Below, piece by piece: positions 45,943 to 58,705 of a stretch of 64,000 nt of DNA (position 1 is the stretch's first letter; every line of letters begins with the position of its first letter). The position numbers and the translations under genes were made by a program. The notes under the pieces are model-generated. The model searched no databases and was not told the origin of the DNA. It saw only the letters and a program-made list of their open reading frames with translations. The stretch spans positions 1-64,000 of the forward strand of contig NW_026252100.1 of NCBI RefSeq assembly GCF_025399195.1, written 5' to 3'. This DNA is from Umbelopsis ramanniana AG. Its lineage: Eukaryota; Mucoromycota; Umbelopsidomycetes; Umbelopsidales; Umbelopsidaceae.

Positions 45943-46299
45943 TCAGTTGGTTTGACAGCTGGGTGGACCACCATTGTAGCAGTAGTAACTTCGGAAACGA
46001 GGCAAATGGCTCATGTCACTGAGACCTTTGGCATCCAGACAATATGCATGGCCGCCGCAGTTGTTCTCGGCATACAGGTTGCATGTATCCCACCAGCCTT
46101 TTGCAGACAATAGATGTGACTCAAACTGAGGTGGCATAGGATGGCAGCAGGAGGCGCCAGTTGGAACAATTTGACAACCTTCAAAGTTAGCTCCGGAGCA
46201 GAGTGTTAGCTGGTATGTTCCATCTGATAAGCAGGCAGCAGTGATCAATTGAACCAAGGAGAGAAGAATTGAGAGCAGTGACAGAAAGCAGACACTCAT
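45943..46299 (-). CDS. Small secreted cysteine-rich protein
   Basis: Single exon, 118 residues. A signal peptide MSVCFLSLLSILLSLVQLIT is followed by AACLSDGTYQLTLC. The mature part has about ten cysteines (LCSGANFEGCQIV, ASCCHPMP, GWWDTCNLYAENNCGGHAYC and YYCYNGGPPSC), so a disulphide-stabilised extracellular fold is expected. The YQLTLCSGANFEGC segment resembles a Greek-key motif, a weak impression only. A related but broken copy lies about 1.2 kb away in opposite orientation. Function unknown; effector, antimicrobial or wall roles are all possible. Confidence 0.75.
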   Translation of the reverse strand: MSVCFLSLLSILLSLVQLITAACLSDGTYQLTLCSGANFEGCQIVPTGASCCHPMPPQFESHLLSAKGWWDTCNLYAENNCGGHAYCLDAKGLSDMSHLPRFRSYYCYNGGPPSCQTN

Positions 46300-47499
46300 A
46301 TTCGAAGAGATATTAGCAATCTGAAGAGTATTGCACTATAGAAAAGTATGTAGTTAAGTGTAATGTTGCTGGATGTAATGTGGTTTTTATTTCTAAATGT
46401 TGGCATCTAGGGCCGTTACGGGGAGGCGGATATTCGCAGGATTGAAGGGGTGTCAGTAACGTAGGTTCCTTTCATGGCTAGCTTCTATCTGCAAAGTAGA
46501 CATCATGCCTTGAGAAACTTTGCCCGCATAGTAATTCATATAGAAATTTAGCGATCAGCGCCTCAGCTATAAATGAATGAATTTGAAAGCGAGAATGTAA
46601 ATTATAGTCTACTTGCTTTTTGATACAGTTTTTTTTCTTTCTATTGACAATTTTTGGCTTAACCTGAAAGACATTTTCCCCACAAATACCTAACACCGAG
46701 ATGGAAAACCATTGTCCCCTTGATTTGGGGATTTTTGTTCCATTACTTTCTTTCTATCATACGTTACACTATATCTGTCTCGATAGATTCAACTTATTCT
46801 ATAAAAGACCATAATAATAGGAGAGACCTTACAAGAACTTGCACGTCATATTTGTCAATGCTGGGAAAGCTTAAAAATATGGCGTATTAAAAAAATAATA
46901 ACGGTAGAGTGATCGCTACCATCAACATCATATTATGGAAATGATAAGGGAGGCATTTATGGAAGGGCATTTCTGATCTAGGAGATGGAGTAGTTGGGTA
47001 AACCAAATACGCAAAACAATTTCGTTGTCTGGTACAACTTTTAATGTAGTTCTTAGAATTCCTTTGATTTGCACTTGCGTAATAAATGCAAGTGGAACCA
47101 ACGAAATTAGAAATAGAAGAAAGAAAAAAAATAAAATAAAATAAAAAGTTAGTGACGAGCGAGTTGACTGATACGCGAATCCTACCAAAATAACTGATCA
47201 CTTCATGGTCGTACCTTTGAGATACTAGACGATGTGGATTCGTGTTTAGGGCCGAAAAATACTTTGTTAATCACGAAGATATGCTAGAAATTCTGCAACC
47301 AGCTGTGCGAGGAGTGCAGTAACATTGGGATGCATGCAGAACCTTTGTGCGTTGGTCCTCCTATTTAAGACCAGTTTACTGCTGGATTGGCCTCCAGGAG
47401 GCTGCTTGTCAAAGCGAAGTCAATCGGATGATCGCTTTCATTTTTTCGATCAGAAGCGAAAATTAGCCGATCTCCTTTCCAGATAACCTGCGTAACATC
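46300..47499. other. Intergenic region between the two Cys-rich genes
   Basis: About 1.2 kb of A/T-rich DNA upstream of both diverging members of the family. I see no extra gene, no terminal repeats and no sign of a mobile element explaining the duplication. Confidence 0.5.
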
Positions 47500-47830
47500 G
47501 TCATTTTGTTTCTGGGTTTATTGTATCAAACCATACTTGCCTGGGCACTATGTCCTGGTGGATGTTTCAAGCTAACCTTGTGCAAAAACACAAACTTTCA
47601 AGGGTGCACAGTTGGCAAACCTAATGCTCACTGTTGCTATCATATGCCAGTACCTTACAATTGCTCAAAAGTCTGCAAGGGGTTGGCTTAATACGTGCGA
47701 CCTCCATACCGTAGCCAACTGTCAGGGGCAACGTCAGTGCATCGATGAAGCTGGTTGCAGGGACATGAAGTTTCCTGCCTATCATAGTTATTTTGGTCAA
47801 AACTATGGACTATCTAGATGCCCGTGGTGA
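47500..47830 (+). pseudogene. Broken relative of the small secreted Cys-rich gene
   Basis: Similarity to the neighbouring intact gene runs along the whole length: FKLTLCKNTNFQGCTVG, HCCYHMPVP, then ARGWLNTCDLHTVANCQGQ and QCIDEAGCRDMKFPAYHSYF. The cysteine pattern is shared. The reading is not intact, with about two breaks, so I treat it as a fossil copy. Divergence from the neighbour is considerable, which suggests an old duplication. It diverges from the intact gene across a 1.2-kb spacer. Confidence 0.7.
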
Positions 47831-48187
47831 GTTTATTTGCTCGATATTGTGGTTATTAATGTATTTGCCAGTTCTAAAGCTGTGACCATGGAATACTGCG
47901 CATGAGATCTGTTTACACGCTGATCTAGCTTACTGCTTTGACAGGATGCATGTACTGATTGTTGCATTCCTCAAATATGGAAAATGGCCTAGTGATAATG
48001 CTATGTAAAAAAATTCATATGGCGGAACTGATAAAAATAGAAAGTAAAGATCAAAAACCCCAAAAGTGTGCCATCAACGGTACCATCAACGATAGAATTT
48101 TGTAATCCAGCTACCAAAATTCAAAAATCCTGCCGTTCAGTGACTGTCCATTCAAATCAGAAATCTCGCTTCCTTCGCTTTAGGACC
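47831..48187. other. Promoter region of the Cdk7 gene
   Basis: Short A/T-rich gap between the broken Cys-rich copy and the kinase start. No gene is seen. Confidence 0.5.
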
Positions 48188-49533
48188 ATGGCTACTGAGG
48201 GTGCAGACGAAAGCAACCTGCATACAGAAAAGAAGTACCAAAAGGATGCCAAGATCGGAGAGGGTACATATGCGGTTGTATATCAAGGTAGGATTCAAGG
48301 ATTCAGCATACTTTTTTTTTTTTTTCAGAACGAGCATTGTTTAAATCTCTCTCTCGACCCTTAGGTACACAGATCGCGACAGGTCGCAAAGTCGCCATTA
48401 AAAAGATCAAAATCGGACAATTTAAGGATGGTCTTGACTTGACGGCCATTCGAGAAGTGAAGTTCCTGCAAGAGTTTAAACATACAAATATCGTCGAGCT
48501 TGTCGATGTTTTTTCGCACAAGACCAACTTGAACCTTGTCCTCGAGTATCTTGACTCTGACTTAGAACAGATTATCAAGGATAAGTCCATTCTTTTTATG
48601 CCGGCTGATATAAAGAGCTGGATGATGATGATGCTGCGTGGGCTTGACCATTGTCATCAAAGCTGGGTCCTGCATAGGGTATGTGGATTGTAATATGATT
48701 GTTAATGTAATGGGTCAAACTTACGCTCCTCTGTCCACTTGACAACCTATAGGATATGAAGCCAAACAATTTGTTGCTTGCAAGAAATGGACAACTCAAA
48801 ATTGCAGATTTTGGTCTTGCTCGCGATTGGGGTGATCCGGGAAAGCAAATGACTTCACAAGTAGTGACTAGATGGTACCGAGCACCAGAGTTGTTGTTTG
48901 GCGCAAAGGAGTACTCGTATGCCGTTGATGTATGGGCTGTTGGCTGTATTTTTGCAGAACTCATGTTGCGAACGCCCTATGTTGCTGGAGATTCTGATAT
49001 GGATCAGCTCACCAAGATTTTCCATGCACTGGGTACACCGAGTGAAGCTGACTGGCCCGTAAGTCTCATATTTGATAGCATAAGTTAAAGAGAACGTAAA
49101 TAATCAACCCATTGATGTTTAGAACATGACTACGCTGCCAGACTATGTTCCTTTCCGAACGTATCCAAAGGTGCCGCTCGGACAGTACTTTACCGCTGCT
49201 GGCAGCGATGCTCTAGATCTCTTGGAGAAGATGTTAGTGTTCGATCCGGCGAAACGTTGGACGTGTCGCGAGGTAAGTGCATTGATACTTTGAAGGCTAC
49301 GTGGTGTTGACTTTTACTCGTTATTTACATTTTCCTCATCCCAGTGCCTCAATCACAGCTATTTTAGCAACGCTCCACTGCCCACAAAGCCAGAAAAGCT
49401 CCCACAAAGAGCACCGGAGCCGGAGAAGGTTGCGGATACATTGAAGCGAAAGGCCGGCGCTGTTTCGACAGATAATGATGATAAGCTTGTGGCACGTAAC
49501 AAGATCGCTCGAAAGCTTACGTTTGAGGACTAA
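48188..49533 (+). CDS. KIN28: Cyclin-dependent kinase 7 (Kin28/CAK, TFIIH kinase)
   Basis: Catalytic subunit of the TFIIH kinase module that phosphorylates Ser5 of the RNA polymerase II tail. Five exons (48188-48287, 48365-48678, 48753-49058, 49123-49272, 49345-49533) give 352 residues. Kinase landmarks: glycine loop [13 protein letters not shown], lysine in VAIKKIKIG, the C-helix sequence LTAIRE (the Cdk7 version of PSTAIRE), [21 protein letters not shown], and the activation segment [20 protein letters not shown] with the T-loop threonine. The C-terminal tail is basic and ends [17 protein letters not shown] follows the stop by about 30 nt. Confidence 0.95.
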
Positions 49534-49839
49534 TGCTGGCTATCCATCTAAACTTGTAAATATTGAATAAAGCGGTACTTTATAGGTGCTTGCTTTGGGT
49601 TTGTCCTCAAAGCCAAAGGTGAGATGCATTATGTAGTCGTGTCTCTCAATACAATGTAGCGTGCTGATGAGGTATAAGGAGTTCACAATACATATCAGTT
49701 CACTGATGGGTGTTATTACGAAAGATGCTGATATAGCAATGACACGCTGTCATTAGCTCTGAGGTTGAGCAATTTATTGTAGTAGAGATAAAAAGGGTAT
49801 GGGCGTGTGTATGATGGATTTAGTATACTTGTCTAACTT

Positions 49840-51425
49840 TTAATGCTGGACATCGGCTGTAGCATTACCGACATTGAGAACGGAAGTTGACCAGTCTGGC
49901 ACAGTGCCGTTCCACCGCTCTTTGAGCACTTCAGGACCGGAAGTTTTGAGACTACCAGCTAAGGAGCCTAATGATAATGAGTAGAGAGAGAGAGTGCATG
50001 TCAGAGAACAGATCTGACAGAGAATTTGGTTCAAACCATCACAAAGTTGGCAAACCTACCTCCAATCCATGCACGAACATTGCTTTTGAAAACATCGCCG
50101 CCATTTTCATCAGCAAAAGTCAGGTACTGATGAAGTCGTAAAACCGATGAATAATGCCGTTTCTCACTTTCAGTAGGTGATCGCATCACTCGCAATAGCT
50201 CTTGATGTAACCGAGTTCTGAATCCAGGGAGCATGGCTGTACCTCCAATGAGCAAAACATTGGATACTAAAGGCTTTCTTATATCGGGTTGGACTTTGCA
50301 AAGAGCATCGAGAATAGCTTCCACCACGCTTTTTTGATCATCGTCGTTGTCGTTTTCGAATAACACTTCGGCAGCTCTTTCGCGAACCCAGCCAGGAACA
50401 AACAACCATGACTTGCCTTCCCCTGTCGTCGCTATGGGGTGATACAAATCTGTAGCGGCGCTGAAGTCCTTCCAGAGATCGACAGGGTCAGAGAGTGAGT
50501 CTCCCGAAACCGGCACAGGCGACACAATGCATATTCTCGTTTTGATATCTTCAATTACGTCCGGAGTAAGTAATGTCTGTGGTATATGGGTTCTTGGTGC
50601 GATACTTCTATGCAATGTTGAAGGAAGGATGAGTCGACCGTGGTCCACCAAAAGCTTTCGCAATCGTGCATTCATAGCCCTTCCAGCCAAAGGACTTGAG
50701 CAGGTGAAAGGGATGAGTGGCCTTGCGGCGTAGATCTGTAATGCATGAAAGAAAGACAGGTCGAGTTAGTTTCCAACAAAGTAATGCTTAAGCGTCAGGG
50801 GCATTCACTGACCGGCAATACGGTCATTTCAAGGTGACCACAGTCGATGACGAGACCAGTTGTCTGACCAATGGTCAAGAGAGCGAGAAGGTGAGCCGAT
50901 GTGAAGGAAACAGAAGGGACGTGGAGTTTCTGGAACAGGACTTTGGCGATGGTTTGTTTTATAGAAACGGGTAATAATGGAGACTCCAAGATAATGACCT
51001 TGGAGCTTTTTGGATCAGCAAGAAGTAAACGATAGTAGATGTCGTGTAGCAAGCGTGCCAGGCGTTGCTCGAATGCGTTGTAGTTGCTGCTTGAACGTGT
51101 TGACATGTCCAATTCGTAGAGCTCTGAAAACTAGAGAAAAAAGTACATTAGTATGGCCAGTTAGGGGATGTAGCCCGTACCCATCAAGCTATCTCACCTC
51201 GCTCGAGATGCAGTATGCTTCTCCGTCGGATGCTTGCGATCGACGCTGCCTTGACCACGTAGGAAGTATATGTCGTGGCCGAGGTTCACCTGAAAATCCA
51301 CATTTGATGTATAATGAGCCAATGTCTAGAACAATGCGGTCTTCAATGCCGTAAATGGAATGGCTTCTGGTGTATAACGAGCTTGATCCCGGCCGTATTG
51401 ATGACGAAAAGGCATCTGAGCTCAT
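49840..51425 (-). CDS. ARP10: Actin-related protein Arp10 (dynactin pointed end)
   Basis: Caps the pointed end of the dynactin filament. Four exons (51198-51425, 50813-51130, 50060-50735, 49840-49967) give 449 residues. Actin-fold landmarks are RIVLDIGSLYIKCGFSGEPR (phosphate loop 1), VIILESPLLPVSIKQTIAKV, GLVIDCGHLEMTVLP (phosphate loop 2) and NVLLIGGTAMLPGFRTRL (adenosine motif). The actin body is degenerate elsewhere, as known for Arp10. The C-terminal exon encodes GSLAGSLKTSGPEVLKERWN, the usual last helix. The dynein light intermediate chain gene is also in this window. Confidence 0.88.
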
Positions 51426-51554
51426 GGTGGTTCGGTAGAGCAAAGATGTAGGAACTAAGGTAGACGTGTTGAGCGGGGTGAGCCAGATTTTTTTCCAAGC
51501 GGTGGTGCGTGTACCCCGCTCTTTGTAATTAGCATATCACAACTTACTTTGCAT

Positions 51555-51881
51555 ATGAATACTCCTCTAACCGATCTCGAGAAATTACCAACGGAGACCA
51601 TACTGTCAGAGATTGGAAGGCTCCAGAATTCAAACAAGCATTTGATACGATCCAATGCAGAGATGCAAGAGTTCGATCCAGCATTGAACGACAGTGATCT
51701 TAAGCAAGCTGTGAATGAGAATGAACAAGTCATTTTACGGCAACAAGAGCAAATGCATAACTTGATTGAACTCATTCGACAACGACTAGGTGATCACGCT
51801 GCTCGAGAAATCGAAAGTACCGTAGAAGAGTACCGCAAGCAGGATGAAGACTTGGTCAATGGCAGCGGTGTATTTCTATAA
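51555..51881 (+). CDS. Tma17/Adc17-like proteasome assembly chaperone
   Basis: Single exon, 108 residues, almost wholly helical. The segment ETILSEIGRLQNSNKHLIRS followed by NAEMQEFD and LKQAVNENEQVILRQQEQ fits the Tma17/Adc17 pattern of two antiparallel helices; in yeast this chaperone joins Rpt6 to Rpt3 during stress-induced proteasome assembly. Assignment rests on pattern and length only, so moderate confidence. An AATAAA lies about 50 nt after the stop. It converges with SEC7, whose stop is 116 bp away. Confidence 0.6.
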   Translation: MNTPLTDLEKLPTETILSEIGRLQNSNKHLIRSNAEMQEFDPALNDSDLKQAVNENEQVILRQQEQMHNLIELIRQRLGDHAAREIESTVEEYRKQDEDLVNGSGVFL

Positions 51882-51996
51882 CAAGATAACCTCTTTATTC
51901 AATCATAGCAAGAGCTTTTATATATGTATATAATAAAGAAGACAGACAAGAAAAACTGTTGTTTTTTGGTAGAAAGGCTGTTTGTTGGGTGAGTAA

Positions 51997-54900
51997 TTAC
52001 GCAGAGATGTTGTACGCTTTGCCTACGCGAAGTAATAATGTTCGTAGCACCACACGAATCTCAGGTATCAAATTATCCTGTGCCAACATATTGACAGATG
52101 ATTCATAAAACTGTGGCAAGTGTCTCGAGAACTAGGAACATTTGTGAGCAACTTTGATGAAAAGAAAAACCAATGGTTTGGGGAAGGACTGTAGAGATTA
52201 CTTACGTCTTGGTCTTGAAGATTGGTGAGTCCATGCAAAATTGACACTACAACAGGAGTCCATGCTGCAATGTTTTTGGGCTTTGTCTCATGGTCCAGCT
52301 CAGAGTACAATGTAAAGATCTCATTGCAAAGCCTACAGGATGAGGAAATTATGAATAAAAAAGTCAAGATAAACTTGTTTTGAAAGCCGTAATAGAATCA
52401 CATCCGGGGTGCACTTACGGAATCAACGTCTGTTCAATCTCTTCCCGTCTCTCATCACGATCGGATATGTTTTCAATGTTGGCAAACATTCTCATCAAGT
52501 TGGCGACATAGCATGCTCCACTGGAAGTCTCTTGCTTCAACAGATTAGGAAGTTGCTTCATGAAACCTAATCAAAATGTTAGTTTTTGCTGCCTACGAAG
52601 AGTCAATACAAGGAAAAAAAAATGTCACGTACCAAATCGCCAGAGGGCCATGCGAAGCTCAGTGTCATTGTTAAATCGCTCAGCAAAGTGGAATGACTTG
52701 CCAAGGCAGTCCATGACCACCATGAGATGGTGAGCAGGGAAAGCAATATAAACAATGTCCTTGCTGAGAAGGTCGTTGACGGTCTGGATTAAGAGCAGTT
52801 GCAAAACGCACTTCATAATGATGTGCTGGAAGCTGCGCTGTCTCTCATCGTTGACGGTTTCTTGTTCTTCTGGGTTCTCCTTATTTCGCTCAACTAGATC
52901 CTGAGTGTCGTTAAACAAGCTATAAGCCGTGGTCTTTTCAAAAAGATCCACAAAAGTCTCAGTGACCATATCCCAGGACTCGTTGTTGAACTTTTCGACA
53001 TTGGCTTCGATGTATTGTTGCAAGCACTCGCATCCGATACGTGCAAGTGTATCATTTTCTGTTACAGAGGAGACAGGTTAGCCCAATGTGATATCTCTGG
53101 TCCGTGTGTTAACTGCACAATACTTGCCTTGGGTAATGCACATGGAGAACAAGCTCAGTACATGCTTCATCATATCTCGCATATTTTCAAAATAGAAGGT
53201 ATATAGATCGACAACACTTCGCAATGCTTCAATCATGGTGGTGGAGAGCCACACGCTCAAATCTTCATCGCTCATGGTACGGTGATGCTCGGAATCAGGT
53301 CGCAAGTCTTCGAATAATGGGAATACGATTTGCCTCGTAATGGTGTTCCAAAACTCCGGAGAGAAAGTTTTGCCATGCTCCTTGAGCGTTTCGAATAAAT
53401 ATTGAAGAGCCCTCCGCCGGACTTCAACGTCGTCGCTCTTCATGGTGACTTCCTTAAAACCGAACAAGATGGCGAACCAAAACTTGACCAAAAAGTCCTC
53501 ACCAGACTGGACAGTTCGACCAGCGTTGGTATTTGCATCGTTGATAACGATGGCCTGGCTATCACTAGCGAGATCGAGCATACGTGGTATGGTTGATTTG
53601 ATCATGTCAAGAGCGGGCAAGCTAATTTTCTGGAACTTGCGGTTCTTGGAGAATTCACTCAAGCAAGTAACGAAATCAGGGAAAGTACCGTTGGCAACGA
53701 TGTCTGAAAATCGTTCATTTGCCAGAGATCGTACAATGTCAAATGTCATGGAAACAATAGATTCTGAAATAAAATTAAACGACGCACAATCCATGTTAGC
53801 GTCTAGTTAAAGATTCTTCTCTCTCTCTATCATCAAGCTATATGTGCTCCTTACCTGAAGACTCGCAGGCTCCCTTTGCAAACACAGCAAACATAGTCTT
53901 CCAGCCTGATCGAATGTGATGAGCACGAGCTTGAATCATCTGGGTAAGACATCTCAAAACCATATCCTTGATAGCAACATCTTGATTGTTGGCCAAAATG
54001 TATTCAAAAGGCATCAAAAAGTCCTTTTGGAACTTGAAGTGAGCCAATTCTTCCTTCTCCAAGAACTGCATGGACAGTTGTCGCAAGGAATCCAAAGCAA
54101 AGAAAGCAATGTTGAAATTGGACTGACAACCAACTTGATTAAAGTGTTCACCAAGAATAGCCCACACATTGGACCATTCCAGACGAATACGTCCCATGTT
54201 GTAGTATGAGATCTCTACCAGTTTTTGTAAACTGTACATGCGTGGCTGCTCTAAGTTGCTTGAAGAGATAATCTCTTCCCACGATGTCTCGCACAAGGCT
54301 CTAACAAAGTCGACGATGGCTTCACCGTTCAAATTGACTGTGGATGTAAAAAGTTTGTCGACAGCCAATACAAGCGAATGTGAACTTCCAGCTGTTGCAA
54401 CTTCTTCGGTAATCTGAAGCAAGGAAAATTAGTATGACATAAGATGCGATACAACCTTATTAAAAAGACAAGCGCAAAACAACTTACAATGGTGTTCGTT
54501 CGGTTAAGTTTTCTACCGTTGACAGTAGTATTGTTTTGTCGTCTATTCAAGTCAACAGAGCGACCACGTTTACCAACCATTTCGCCACCTTGATGGTCAC
54601 CGCCAGCACCACTGGTAATAAGTTGGAAACGTTCAAGTTGACTGACAGTGGTCAAAATTTCTCTCCAGCTGCCCTTGAGATGGTTGCCATCCGTTGCAGC
54701 AACATCCAACAACGCCTTGATGGCTTGAACGTTTTTGAATTTCATTTCACTGTAATTGGTCAAGAAGGTGAACTTGGTCAAAGTGGTGACAAAGGCATCG
54801 CGCTGAAGGTTCATATCTTCAGACTGGATGGTGTGGAAAAGACAAATGGTTCGAATAGCGTATTTGAAGCCTTCCAAACACAAGTTGACAGTCTCACTAT

Positions 54901-57900
54901 CATCAGACTCTTGCAAAGGGCCAGAAATACCAGCCAAAAACGACATCCAAGCAACTTCGAACATGGGGCGAACGTGTTCAATATGAGAGGCACTATAAAA
55001 CGTGATAGCGCCAGCACCGGTAGCTGCGGCACGACGGCGCTTACTACCCAACATGTTTTTAAACAAAGCTTCAGTCTTGGAACCCATTTCTTCCGTGACA
55101 GCTTGATAAGCTTCACCTTTAATATCGCGTGTGATACCTGCATTGACCAAGGCGTTCTGCAATCCAACCATACCAAGGGGACCTCCGGCGTTGTTGGTGG
55201 CGGTGAGAAGAGCATTGGAAGCAGCGACTTCTTGTTCATCTTTCATGATGATTTCATTGCTTTTGATTTCGTTGTAGATACCAAGTAGCAATTCTTCGGG
55301 AAGATCCGCATTGTCATTGATACCACGGTTATTCTTGATGAATTCTTCTATGGTCATGGGTTTCTTGACTTGAGGACTGTGTTGATCAGTATTGAGCAAG
55401 ATAACAGAGTAAGCAAGAATGTAGGCGGTGTCAGCGTTGGCAAAAGTGCCAGGGTTGCCATCGAGATAACGTTCAGCAAATTTCAACATGAAACGATCGA
55501 TCTTTTGCGCTTCACCAGGGAGACGGAAAGATTGCAAGAACTGTCTAAGAGCATCTACGAAGAGCATCTCGGTGAAGTTGAGTTCATCCACAAATGCATG
55601 CATAATGGCAATGTTTTCAGGTTCGCCTTCACCAAGGTATTCACCAATCATGGTCTTGTTAAGACCATCGGTATGCAATAAGAATTTGGCGACATCAGCA
55701 GGATCGCTGGAATTGATGAAGCTATGCTTGTGGAGGAACTGGATTCCCTTTTTGGCCTTCCAATTGAACTGACGAATGCCTTCTTGAAGCATTTGTTTAC
55801 GATGCTTTTTTGACTCGAACTGTTCTGGATCATCCATAGCGGTTGATGACGATGTTCCATTGATAGCAATTTGAACACTGGATGATACTGGTGACAATCG
55901 AGACACAGAGGTATTGCTATGGTTGGTGATGGCTTCAGTTGAGCCGCTTGGTTGGTCTTCACTCTCTCTTGGCGTGGCCTCCTCGTCTGGGTTAGTAGGT
56001 ACACTGACGGCACCCTTATTGTACCATGCCACCATTGACCTCAGCACCGCTACCAAGCTTTCGAGCGACTTGTATTTCAACGCAAGGTCCGATGGCTGAT
56101 TGGCTTGCCCACCATGCTTCTCGTTGGGTTGAATAGTGTCGGTGGTTAATCTGGGTGGTATGACAACAGAAGACCCATTCATATGGCCACTGCTAAAATC
56201 GGTGGAGTGACGCATATCCGAGTTCTCTTTAGACGGTATATTGACAGCATGTGTGGTCGTGATTCGTGACAAAACATTGACAAGTCGCTCATAAATGTTA
56301 TCCAAAGCTTCCTTATCACAGTCGTAGTTGAGATAGATTTCCACTAGAGTCTGTGGATCACTGCATATTCGAAGGACAACCTTACTGAGCAGCAAGTGTT
56401 TCTGCTGAGAGGATGCATTGCGCATTTCAAGAATGGGAAGAAAGATGGTGGTGAAGAAGACTTCAATTTCTTTTTTCAAATGCATGCGCAAGTTCTGCAC
56501 CACCTTCCAAAAGATCTCAAGACTGACTTCGAAGACTTGAGGTGTGACCGATACCGCATTTCGACTTAAGCTAACACACAAATTCTTCTTGGCTGCTTGG
56601 ATAAATGGCGTGGCGATAGCGGTGCCATTGGGTTGAAGAGACATCAAAACAACGCCGGGTGAGGTGAACACAGCATGATGTGAGGTGAGAATAACGGAAA
56701 TTAAGTGGAGAGAAAGCAGTTTTGAGCGCATGGAATAGGATTTGAGGTCACTGCTGTAAAAGAGTTCATGTCGATGAGAATTTGAATGTTTCTACGGTGA
56801 AAGGGCTCTGGTTTACAGTATACATACCCGTCTGTGGTAATTGGCTTCATGGAAAGATTGCACAGTGCTCTAAATACAAGAAAAGCATCCTTTGCAAACA
56901 AGTCGTTTTGTGAATTGTATCCAGATTTACTGTCGGGACCATAGGAAGTACGACTTTCTCCTGTTTGTCTATATTGATACCGAAAGTGTGTCAGCCACAT
57001 ACTGGTCTCTACCGGCGAGTGAGTTAGACTTTTACTTACGGTTGTTCCACCTTGTCTTCATCATCATCATCGTCCTTCTGTTCTACATCTTGGGCATCTT
57101 CGCCATTCTTTTCTTCGGGTTTCTTGTCATCTTGGGTATTCACAGATGTATTAGGTTCTTCGGGTGGTGGTTGGATGGAAGCGCCAGATAAAGCTTCCGG
57201 CACACTTTCGTCTTCGAAAACCAGTTCAGTATCTCCCAAAATATCAGCAGTCGATTTACTGTCAGGACCATTGATAGCTTCTCGGCGCGCCATGGCTGCT
57301 TCAGCAATGATCTCGTCTTGTAATGACTGGCGCAACGATTCTTTCTCCGCTTCAGTTGCTTCTAGACTTGGTTGCTTTTCTTTTCCTTCATCAGGTTGAG
57401 CGGATGGTTCATTCTCAGAAATAGACGTTTCCTCGTCGGCGGAGACAGCATGAACATGGCCGTTAGACGAGATGGATGATGGAGGTTGGACATCAGTATT
57501 AACGCGACCAAAGACTTGATTCACCATTTGGTTCAACGTCGCTTGGGCAATAATTTGGTTGGCGCTGTTTCTCGATAACAAGAAAATGTTATAGGTTGTT
57601 CTTATCGCTTTGAGTAACGAAGATTGGTGAACAGGGCTGGTAGTAGACAGTACGGCATCCAACAAGGCCTACAACACAGGGGTAAGCAAACACTATGTAA
57701 TTTTCACCGTCATCGTTTCAAGAATGTACCTTGATAATTTGCAATTGAATCTTCTCATCTGTTCCTTCGCCGACAAAGCATTCGCATATCAAATCCACTA
57801 CGCTGTCCATGGCTTTTGGGTCGTGCGACACATAATTGTAACTGATAAGTTTGCCTAAACAATCTAGGGCGGTAACCACGAGGGAGGTTGAGCCGGTGCC

Positions 57901-58340
57901 AATGGTGCCTTGCATAGCAGTCAGAATGACAGAGAAGCTAAAGGTAAAAAAGTTAAGTTGAGGCTTATGGTCGTGGCGGGCTGAGTCTTGCCATGCCGCT
58001 AAGGCATGACAGGCACCACCTGCCAAGCTATCTAAAAGCTCACCGATTCTGGCCATCTGGAGCAGGCTCATTGTCCTTGTATATCGCTGAAAGTCATTGA
58101 TACAATGGTTAGCAATGGTTGGAGGGCTCAAGGCGATGCATGGTTGCAGGGATAGAAATAGCTACCGAGGGCATTTTGAACCGATTCCTTCAACTGTTTA
58201 TTTCGACGGATCTCTCTAGCGGCCGCAATCTTGTCGAGGGCATTGACAAGAAATACTGCGCTGCTCGTGGTTGTCTGCGATTGCATTGAAGAACGGGATG
58301 ATGACAGGTTAACCGCCGATGCTGACGGAGAAGCAGCCAT
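51997..58340 (-). CDS. SEC7: ARF guanine nucleotide exchange factor Sec7 (BIG/GBF large type)
   Basis: Activates ARF GTPases at the trans-Golgi. Twelve exons (58166-58340, 58044-58086, 57730-57937, 57668-57040, 56828-56968, 54488-56753, 53855-54413, 53128-53763, 52633-53058, 52419-52566, 52206-52332, 51997-52131) give 1830 residues. N-terminal DCB/HUS blocks include LDCLGKLISYNYV, EKIQLQIIKALLDAVLS and TYNIFLLSRNSANQ. The SEC7 domain lies near residues 745-935: FNWKAKKGIQFLHKHSFI, then IGEYLGEGEP and FRLPGEAQKIDRFMLKFAER, whose glutamate is the catalytic finger, and YILAYSVILLNTDQHSPQV. HDS domains follow. An acidic Glu-rich insert (KEEKNGEDAQDVEQKDDDDD region) separates DCB from HUS. The intron at 53059-53127 is GC-AG with donor AAG/GCAAGT. 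Confidence 0.95.
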
Positions 58341-58705
58341 CTGGGTTGAAGCAAAAGGTACGACAGTGAGTGAGAGAGAGAGCTCAGGGTTTCGAAGAGC
58401 GGGCGGAAGAAGAAATTATAAAATTTTGAGTCCAGGCAGCACCATTCCCAATGAAGTGTAGATAAGTTATTAAAGGGAAGGAGCAGCCTATTCAGGATGG
58501 CAAAAGACGATATCAAAGGTCTTCAATTATGCCGAAAAGGAGCCAAGTCATTAAGTGAAGAAGGTGAACTTGGGGACGTTCCATAGTAAATGACATAAAA
58601 TACAGGGCAGCCCACGTTCTCAACCTTTGTTCTTTCTTCACTGCACGTAAACTTCACGTTTTTTTTTTTTTTTTTGGCCACTGGCATCGATCTTCAATCC
58701 ATTCC

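Noticed and set aside
54536-55288. 250-codon plus-strand frame inside SEC7
   Set aside because: It lies opposite the long SEC7 exon and reads as a shadow of that coding sequence.
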